From positions 1 through 11,808 of the forward strand of contig JAISHZ010000145.1 in NCBI GenBank assembly GCA_031262285.1: a DNA stretch of 11,808 nt, given 5' to 3'. A model generated the notes under the pieces. The model was not told where the DNA came from. It did no database searches and worked only from the letters and a program-made list of their open reading frames with translations. This DNA is from Lachnospiraceae bacterium (GTDB lineage Bacteria; Bacillota_A; Clostridia; Lachnospirales; Lachnospiraceae). Of this stretch, positions 7,796-11,808 are shown one piece after another (position 1 is the first letter of the stretch; each line of letters begins with the position of its first letter). The translations under genes were made by a program, and so were the position numbers.

Positions 7796-7827
7796 GACGC
7801 AAGCACCTCACTCAATCGCTGTGTCCT
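7781..7827 (-). terminator. Terminator of the alarmone synthetase gene, overlapping both convergent 3' ends
   Basis: Read on the minus strand, AGGACACAGC (7827-7818) pairs imperfectly with GCTTGCGTCCT (7804-7794) and is followed by AATTTTTGCTTTT (7793-7781), a U-rich tail. The stem begins inside the last codons of the alarmone synthetase gene, and the tail lies in the last codons of the cyclase gene. On the plus strand no T run follows, so it should act mainly on the minus-strand gene. Confidence 0.5.
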
Positions 7828-8456
7828 TCTGAAGCTACCACAATCGTATCATTGAGCGCCTGCATTCGCGTGTCCAAATCCGCGACCATGCGGGCGCATT
7901 CTATTAGCTCTTGCTTCATCTCCAAGGGCGTGTTCCTTTCGTATTTGTAATGAATTTTGTGCTCCAAACTAGCCCAGAAATCCATCGCAACGGTGCGGAT
8001 TTGTACTTCCACAGTCGTATCTACGATTCTGTCAGAAAGATAAACCGGCACACTGACGATCATATGATAACTGCGATATCCGCTGATCTTAGGATAGGTA
8101 ATATAATCTTTGACCATCTTGACTTTGATATCCTTTTGTTCGCGTAACATATTCGCGATACGGTAAATATCTGAAGTAAACGAACAGATAATCCGTATCC
8201 CGGCGATATCGTTTATGTATTTGATCATATTCGCGATAGTGGATTCATAATGATGGCGTTTCAGCTTCTTAACAATGCTTTCGGATGTTTTCATCCGCGA
8301 TTTGATATGTTCGATTGGGTTGTACTGATGTACGTGCTGAAATTCATCGTTCAGAATGGAGATTTTCGTCTCAATCTGTCTCAATGCCGCACCGTAAATC
8401 AGCGTTACTTCCTGCCATGTTTCAATTCCCTCTTTACTTCCCGTTCTTAATTCCAT
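7812..8456 (-). CDS. relP: Small alarmone synthetase, RelP/YwaC-like ((p)ppGpp synthetase)
   Basis: A 214-residue single-domain (p)ppGpp synthetase that transfers pyrophosphate from ATP to GDP or GTP, with no hydrolase, TGS or ACT domain. Seen directly: NPIEHIKSRMKTSESIVKKL (46-65, substrate-binding basic block), DIAGIRIICSFTSDIY (83-98), YPKISGYRSYH (121-131), EVQIRT (150-155, with the catalytic glutamate) and AMDFWASLEHKIHYKY (157-172). The wording of these blocks recalls B. subtilis YwaC (RelP, SAS2) more than YjbM (RelQ, SAS1); the symbol is given on that basis and is not certain. Start: ATG 8456 has GGGAG five bases upstream; the earlier ATG at 8468 overlaps that ribosome site and is unlikely. 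The gene converges on a c-di-GMP synthase gene and is preceded by a leader with two tandem 69-bp repeats. YwaC-type enzymes are usually transcriptionally induced, for example by envelope stress. Confidence 0.95.
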   Translation of the reverse strand: MELRTGSKEGIETWQEVTLIYGAALRQIETKISILNDEFQHVHQYNPIEHIKSRMKTSESIVKKLKRHHYESTIANMIKYINDIAGIRIICSFTSDIYRIANMLREQKDIKVKMVKDYITYPKISGYRSYHMIVSVPVYLSDRIVDTTVEVQIRTVAMDFWASLEHKIHYKYERNTPLEMKQELIECARMVADLDTRMQALNDTIVVASEGHSD

Positions 8457-8489
8457 AGTGACTCCCATGCATATAGTTGATCAGTGACG

Positions 8490-8627
8490 AAATCCTTGTG
8501 AAAGACCGCGCAAGCGGACATCTAATCAGAAGTGAAAAGCGGTTTTATTTTTTCACATAAATCCTTGTGAAAGTCCGCGTAAGCGGATATCTAATCAGAA
8601 GTGAAAAGCGGTTTATGCTTTTCACAT
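8490..8627. repeat. Two tandem copies of a 69-bp structured unit in the alarmone synthetase leader
   Basis: 8490-8558 and 8559-8627 are direct, abutting 69-base copies that differ at seven positions. Both contain a short stem closed by GCGG: CCGC-GCAA-GCGG in copy 1 and TCCGC-GTAA-GCGGA in copy 2. Both also contain a GTGAAAA/TTTTCAC stem, which in copy 2 is a perfect 9-bp hairpin GTGAAAAGC/GCTTTTCAC. GTGAAA near the start of each unit (8498-8503 and 8567-8572) could pair with the same TTTCAC, so alternative folds exist. With the minus-strand promoter at 8626-8634 almost all of both copies would be transcribed as the leader of the alarmone synthetase. I recognise no known riboswitch, T-box or mobile repeat in it. 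Confidence 0.9.
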
Positions 8628-8634
8628 TATAGCA
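8626..8634 (-). promoter_or_regulatory. Extended -10 promoter of the alarmone synthetase gene
   Basis: On the minus strand TGC-TATAAT (8634-8626) is a perfect -10 box with the extended TGn element. No good -35 is seen at 16-18 bases, which extended -10 promoters can tolerate. Transcription would start near 8619 and give a leader of about 160 bases containing nearly all of the tandem repeat. Confidence 0.5.
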
Positions 8635-8842
8635 CATAAAAACATGGAAATGTGTATTGTTCACAAAAAATTAAGAAATAATTTAATTTTGTTGGTCATA
8701 TTTCCGATCTCATATCTGCCCACCTTATTAGTATATTCATAGGAAAACTCAAAAATACCTGTTGTTGTGAAAGTTTATTGCAAGTCGCAACGTATTCGTT
8801 CCTTTAGGAAACATTAATTGGATGAATATATTGTGAGATATG
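8635..8842. other. A+T-rich intergenic stretch without a gene
   Basis: No coding sequence or RNA gene is recognised. It contains an all-A/T inverted repeat, AAAATTAA (8667-8674) with TTAATTTT (8683-8690), and small hairpins such as TTGC/GCAA and TTCC/GGAA, none convincing as a regulatory element. Confidence 0.6.
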
Positions 8843-8890
8843 CAAAAAAGACCAATCCATACACTTTTATGAAATAAGGGTTTGGATTGG
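8843..8890 (-). terminator. Rho-independent terminator of the lipoprotein gene
   Basis: On the minus strand CCAATCCA (8890-8883) pairs with TGGATTGG (8859-8852), extended past one mismatch by two further pairs, and the stem is followed by TCTTTTTTG. It begins about 30 bases after the stop codon at 8922. Stem and U run make it a standard intrinsic terminator. Confidence 0.82.
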
Positions 8891-8921
8891 CCATGACCAT
8901 GTCAGTATCGTGGTTAGTGTT

Positions 8922-9332
8922 TTATTGATAAATCACTGTTTCGTCGAGATATTCCGTTTTAATGACGATATAAGGGTAAGATGGGTTGGAGTTGGAACGC
9001 TGAGCAGATTCAGGACCAAGTAAGCTAGTGCTACAATAGATAGCGTTGTCTCCTAAGTATAGCTGATTGACGGCAATGCTGTATCCACCGGTTGATTGCT
9101 CGCCGTATCCTATGCAAATGTAGAGATATTCTTTATCACTATAAGTCAATTTAAAATCGTCTACTTTTCTTTCGTCAATAATGGCACGGAGTGCCTCGGG
9201 TATCTTTTCTTCTCCGAGTATGGTAAAATCCAAATCTCTAACTTTTTCTCCCTCTCCGTTCATTAAGCTGCATGCGCACATCGTGCATAGTATGTAGATT
9301 CCAAGGAAAAAAATAGCTATTTTTCTATTCAT
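8922..9332 (-). CDS. Small predicted lipoprotein with PrcB-C-like domain
   Basis: A 136-residue exported protein. The N-terminus MNRKIAIFFLGIYILCTMCAC is a lipoprotein-type signal: two basic residues, a hydrophobic core and a likely lipidated Cys21, although Cys at -2 is unusual for a lipobox. The mature part contains ICIGYGEQSTGGYSIAVNQLYLG, resembling the 'pTGGYsI' core of the PrcB C-terminal domain found in many small Firmicute lipoproteins; the match is by eye. Function is unknown; an envelope location is expected. Start: ATG 9332 follows a GAAAAGAAG stretch; a second in-frame ATG five codons earlier (9347) has no ribosome site. The gene stands alone with its own terminator. A TTGACA on the minus strand at 9385-9380 could be its -35, but the best -10 (TAGAAC, 9364-9359) is at a short 15-base spacing. 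Confidence 0.72.
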   Translation of the reverse strand: MNRKIAIFFLGIYILCTMCACSLMNGEGEKVRDLDFTILGEEKIPEALRAIIDERKVDDFKLTYSDKEYLYICIGYGEQSTGGYSIAVNQLYLGDNAIYCSTSLLGPESAQRSNSNPSYPYIVIKTEYLDETVIYQ

Positions 9333-9607
9333 AACTTCTTTTCCCATTATAAAAGTTTGTTCTATCCTATGTGTTCGAATGTCAAAGTATGAGTCTTACG
9401 CGGACATTTATTTAAACTGCAAACAGAGAGGATATCCATGTATTTATTTTAGGATTGATAAAGATTGAAAAAAGATTGCGGCGTTGCTGCTGTGAAACGC
9501 ATCGGTGAGGTTAGACATGGAAACATTTTGAGCAAATAAGTAATATAGCGGTTGACCACGCATTTCCGACAAAGGAAATACGACAATATCGAGCTTCTCT
9601 CGATTTC

Positions 9608-10330
9608 TTAAAACAACTTCTTTCCATCAAGTATGCTGATGTTCAACTCTTTGGCCATGCTTCCCTGTTTGTATGGGTTGATTTTTTGCGTGATGCCGTC
9701 CTGCCGGAACAGTGAACCCGTGCCTTTAAACCAAAAGGAAACGCCGGCGGCGACGCATTGCTCGCGCAGGCTGAGCACCCAGTCGTAATCACAGACCCGC
9801 GCTTCCCGCCCGGTTTCGCCGCTGACAGTGACGTGGTCGACACCGGATAGATACGGCGTTAGGTGGATAGCCTGCAAAAGTGGGGAGCAGGCTACAAATC
9901 GCCGCTTCATGGGATAGGACAGAAACAGCGGTAACCGGTAATCGGCAAGCGCCTGATTTTCCACGGTGCAGCCGATGTTGACGTTGTCGTAGCCATCGCC
10001 CCAATCAGTCGGGAGCGACGCTTCAAAACGGTCGATGCGTTTGGTTAGAATGAGAAAATCAATATCATGGCGCTCTTTGATCATTGCCCAAGCATCTACG
10101 CGCCACGCGTCGGCTTCGGGCAGGAAGAAGTCGGTGGCAAAGCAGGTGGGGAGGATTTTACCGCCCTTGATATTGTACTCACCTTTGGTGTTTCTTCGTA
10201 CGGGCCAATCAAACTTATCAGTTTTCATGATCTGATTTTGCCCATACCGCTTTGCGTGCGGACCGTAATAATAGCAGTTGGCGCAGCCGTCGCTGGCGGC
10301 GTAGCATCCCGTCCATGGCTCCCAGTTCAT
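9608..10330 (-). CDS. DUF5131 family protein (phage Gp37/Gp68-type, three-cysteine motif)
   Basis: A 240-residue protein. The N-terminus MNWEPWTGC is followed by cysteines at 9, 16 and 19 (C-x6-C-x2-C), the three-cysteine motif of this family, which suggests an iron-sulfur cluster of radical-SAM type. Other family landmarks: FLILTKRIDRF, GCTVENQALADYRLPLFL, RRFVACSPLLQ, HVTVSGETGREAR and FWFKGTGSLF. Members occur in phages and genomic islands, often beside a 'three-Cys-motif partner' (TcmP) gene; no such partner is in this window. The biochemical role is unproven. Start: ATG 10330 puts the family motif at the very N-terminus; an in-frame ATG at 10345 would add five residues and has no better ribosome site. 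The gene is visibly richer in G+C than the sporulation and signalling genes to the left, consistent with acquisition by transfer. It is divergent from the broken helicase locus. Confidence 0.88.
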   Translation of the reverse strand: MNWEPWTGCYAASDGCANCYYYGPHAKRYGQNQIMKTDKFDWPVRRNTKGEYNIKGGKILPTCFATDFFLPEADAWRVDAWAMIKERHDIDFLILTKRIDRFEASLPTDWGDGYDNVNIGCTVENQALADYRLPLFLSYPMKRRFVACSPLLQAIHLTPYLSGVDHVTVSGETGREARVCDYDWVLSLREQCVAAGVSFWFKGTGSLFRQDGITQKINPYKQGSMAKELNISILDGKKLF

Positions 10331-10396
10331 ATTGCCACCATCCATATTTCTGTTATGCCGCGCATCTACCGATGGGTGGCGCGTTTGTGTTTATTC

Positions 10397-10425
10397 AGTA
10401 TACACGAAGAACGAGACTAACTCAA
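10397..10425 (-). promoter_or_regulatory. Promoter of the DUF5131 gene
   Basis: On the minus strand TTGAGT (10425-10420), a 17-base spacer and TATACT (10402-10397) form a near-consensus promoter about 65 bases before the gene start. Confidence 0.6.
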
Positions 10426-10487
10426 TCATAAGCGCGATGACTCACTCAACAGGGGCTTGATATAGAATTATTTTGACGTATTAGTGC

Positions 10488-10517
10488 TTGATAATATTTC
10501 CTGCTTTATGGTATACT
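10488..10517 (+). promoter_or_regulatory. Promoter of the leader ORF / helicase pseudogene
   Basis: TTGATA (10488-10493), an 18-base spacer and TATACT (10512-10517). It is divergent from the DUF5131 promoter, 63 bases away. Transcription would start near 10524, about 190 bases before the helicase start codon. Confidence 0.6.
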
Positions 10518-10556
10518 GTTGAAATGTGTCGAGACGAGGAAATAGAGGGAAATCAC

Positions 10557-10574
10557 ATGGCTATTCATTGTTAA
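10557..10574 (+). CDS. Possible five-codon leader peptide (MAIHC)
   Basis: ATG GCT ATT CAT TGT TAA lies seven bases after a clear GAGGG ribosome site (10545-10549) and about 30 bases after the predicted transcription start. Such a short ORF with a good ribosome site ahead of structured RNA is the layout of ribosome-stalling attenuators that control antibiotic-resistance and related genes. I do not recognise the peptide. It could be chance. Confidence 0.35.
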   Translation: MAIHC

Positions 10575-10591
10575 ACTTTCCACTCAAATGG

Positions 10592-10704
10592 GCGCACACC
10601 GGTCCAACATATAGGATGTGCGCGATAAGACCGGGATTGTGTGCAATAGCATCGTGCGTGATAAAAAGAAAAATAAAGCCCACCTTTAAGCGAAGGAAAG
10701 GAGG
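10592..10704 (+). promoter_or_regulatory. Attenuator-like leader with competing stems and a masked ribosome site
   Basis: GCGCACA (10592-10598) can pair with TGTGCGC (10617-10623). Alternatively GCACA plus CCGGTC (10594-10604) can pair with GACCGG (10629-10634) plus TGTGC (10640-10644) around a 5-base bulge. The two folds exclude each other. Further on, CCTTT (10683-10687) can pair with AAAGG (10697-10701), covering the AAAGGAGG ribosome site (10697-10704) of the downstream reading frame. No U run follows the stems, so control would be on translation rather than termination. Inferred from sequence only. Confidence 0.35.
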
Positions 10705-10714
10705 CCGCACATTC

Positions 10715-11346
10715 ATGCTCATGTCCCCGTTTCACGCGCTTTACACGGCACACGAGCTATCGCGATACCACCTACGGCGCGGTGAGATTGCCCGGTCGAA
10801 CGAGCCGGAACTGAGGCAAATCGAGTTCGCCAACGAAATCGAACCCGCCAAAACCGGCAAGGGTTAGGCTCTGATGAAAGCGCTGAAGCTTGGCTTCGAC
10901 CAACTAAAAAGTGCGGAGCTAACCGCAAGGCTCTCATCTTTACAGAAAACCGCGCCACGCTAGGCTTTCTATGGAAGTTGCTCGGCGATAAATATAAGGT
11001 CTGGTCTTCGACGGCTGCAAGAGCACTGACTATTCCGTTATAGAGCGCTTCGAGAGTGAAGCCAAAATTCTCATCGCATGGAAGTAGCCGCCGAGGGCTC
11101 TGCTCCTTCGTGGTCAATTTCGACCTACCATACAACGTCCTGCAAATGGTACAACGAATCATGCGCAGCCACCGGCCGGGCCAGCAGAATGATGTGGTTG
11201 TGCTAAATTTCCTAAATAAGTCGTTTTTCATGGACTCCATGCGGGTTGATGTTGAGGCAGAAGAAGTCATAAAGCAGATTGCGGATGCGACGAGACTGAC
11301 GGCGGAGATTACACGGCAGTTAGCGATTGAGTTTGGGGGGGTATAA
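10715..11346 (+). pseudogene. Decayed SNF2/DEAD-type helicase remnant (ATPase core deleted)
   Basis: Remains of a large superfamily 2 helicase. The start (ATG 10715, behind AAAGGAGG at 10697-10704) encodes SPFHALYTAHELSRY, like the N-terminus of about 1000-residue SNF2-type helicases of genomic islands. It then jumps to C-terminal-domain sequence: KTGKG, an in-frame TAG (10865-10867), ALMKALKLGFDQLK, a frameshift near 10922, RKALIFTENRATLGFLWKLL, another shift near 10990 to STDYSVIERFESEAKILIA, further shifts near 11070-11095, then VVNFDLPYNVLQMVQRIMRSHRPGQQNDVVVLNFLNKS. The last block is the conserved helicase motif V-VI region (QRI.R.HRPGQ). The Walker A and DEAH motifs are missing entirely, as is the usual sequence after motif VI apart from a short tail. 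With a nonsense codon and at least three frameshifts it cannot encode a working enzyme. It is followed after one base by a TIGR02391-type gene. Confidence 0.85.
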
Positions 11347-11347
11347 A

Positions 11348-11808
11348 ATGGCAGATTACAAGAATTTACCGAAGATGTCACAGGAGCAATTAAATGCAAT
11401 TTGTGACGTATTAGCGCACACGAATGAAGGCTTAACTAAAACCGAGCTAACTATGAAATTGGGTCAATGCGCTATTCCGAAGGTTGATGATGGAGACCAT
11501 ATCAACGGTATTACATATCAAATTGGCTTAAACAAGAGAGAATGGCTATACAGATGTTTGGTTAGCGAAGTTAACAAAAGCCAAAGTATGGAGAAAATAT
11601 ATGCTTTCGTCGAAAGTGCGCTTAATCCTGTGAATTATACAACCGAGGGAAAACGTACTCAATATACGCACTTGCTTGAAGAGACAAACAAGATTTTGTT
11701 GCTGATAGGCTTACAAGTTCAAGGCAATGGCAAGATACAGCGAGCCAGTAAAGCTGAAACTCTTGACGAAGTAGATCGTCGTGTAAATTCAATACAAAGC
11801 AAGTTGTA
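11348..11808 (+). CDS. TIGR02391/Ymh-type protein, N-terminal part (cut by window edge)
   Basis: An open frame of 153 codons runs off the right edge. It begins MADYKNLPKMSQEQLNAICD and includes VLAHTNEGLTKTELTMKLGQ, EWLYRCLVSEVNKSQ, FVESALNPVNYT and LIGLQVQGNGKIQRASKAETLDEVDRRV. This is the N-terminal region I associate with proteins ending in the TIGR02391 (Hypoth_Ymh) domain, which would lie beyond the window. Such genes are frequent in defence islands and near restriction or helicase genes; the molecular role is not established. The ATG sits one base after the stop of the helicase remnant, and seven consecutive G residues (11335-11341) six bases upstream serve as the ribosome site, so it was probably the next gene in the helicase operon. 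Unlike the pseudogene, the frame is uninterrupted. It is more A+T-rich than the DUF5131 gene. Confidence 0.65.
   Translation, partial: MADYKNLPKMSQEQLNAICDVLAHTNEGLTKTELTMKLGQCAIPKVDDGDHINGITYQIGLNKREWLYRCLVSEVNKSQSMEKIYAFVESALNPVNYTTEGKRTQYTHLLEETNKILLLIGLQVQGNGKIQRASKAETLDEVDRRVNSIQSKL

Noticed and set aside
8490..8627. CRISPR array or integron attC site
   Set aside because: Two abutting 69-base copies without spacers do not make a CRISPR array, and no integrase or attC core sites are seen.
9395..9405. CTTACGCGGAC, an 11-base match to the reverse complement of repeat unit 2 (8573-8583)
   Set aside because: The match does not extend and no hairpin partner is present; likely chance given the number of possible 11-base comparisons.
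9562..9604. Two 6-bp hairpins (ATTTCC/GGAAAT and ATCGAG/CTCGAT) just after the DUF5131 stop codon
   Set aside because: Short stems with no U run on the minus strand; not convincing as a terminator.
10526..10714. Upstream in-frame GTG start for the helicase remnant
   Set aside because: The extra 63 residues resemble no helicase sequence and lie in a leader with a good internal ribosome site at 10697-10704, so ATG 10715 is preferred.
10719..11399. Long minus-strand open frame opposite the helicase remnant
   Set aside because: The plus strand carries recognisable helicase motifs, and the minus-strand translation has no recognisable domain; it is a shadow frame.

Overview
The window looks like a chromosomal segment of an endospore-forming Firmicute, most likely of the Clostridia. 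It carries spoIID next to a spoIIQ-like gene, a YtrA-type GntR repressor in operon with an ABC transporter ATPase, a small alarmone synthetase of the Firmicute SAS type, and strong AGGAGG-like ribosome binding sites. I cannot name a genus from sequence alone. All functional calls rest on reading motifs; no database search was run.

Layout, left to right. Positions 1-645 (minus strand) hold the end of a GntR regulator/ABC ATPase operon that runs off the left edge, with a consensus promoter and a palindromic operator. Positions 696-3049 (plus) hold an aconitase-superfamily hydratase of the YbhJ type with its own promoter. Positions 3056-5348 (plus) hold spoIID and a spoIIQ-like gene, each preceded by a candidate sporulation promoter (sigma-E-like and sigma-F-like), and closed by a 15-bp hairpin. 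Positions 5362-7795 (plus) encode a cytoplasmic LacI-type sensor fused to an active-looking GGDEF diguanylate cyclase. It converges, with a 16-bp gap, on a RelP/YwaC-like small alarmone synthetase at 7812-8456 (minus), whose 5' leader contains a 69-bp unit repeated twice in tandem. Positions 8843-9332 (minus) hold a small PrcB-like lipoprotein with a classic terminator.

From about 9608 to the right edge the window becomes an accessory region. It has a visibly G+C-richer DUF5131 (phage Gp37/Gp68-type, three-cysteine) gene, a promoter with a five-codon leader ORF and competing hairpins, a decayed SNF2/DEAD-type helicase pseudogene that has lost its ATPase core, and one base further on the start of an apparently intact TIGR02391/Ymh-type gene cut by the window end. 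This mix is typical of a defence or genomic-island remnant.

How the genes may work together: the spoIID/spoIIQ pair belongs to engulfment; the GGDEF and alarmone synthetase genes put a c-di-GMP and a (p)ppGpp enzyme side by side, which is suggestive but not proof of joint function. The parts most worth a second look are the tandem-repeat leader of the alarmone synthetase, the SpoIIQ homologue lacking all zinc ligands, and the leader/attenuator-like segment in front of the broken helicase.
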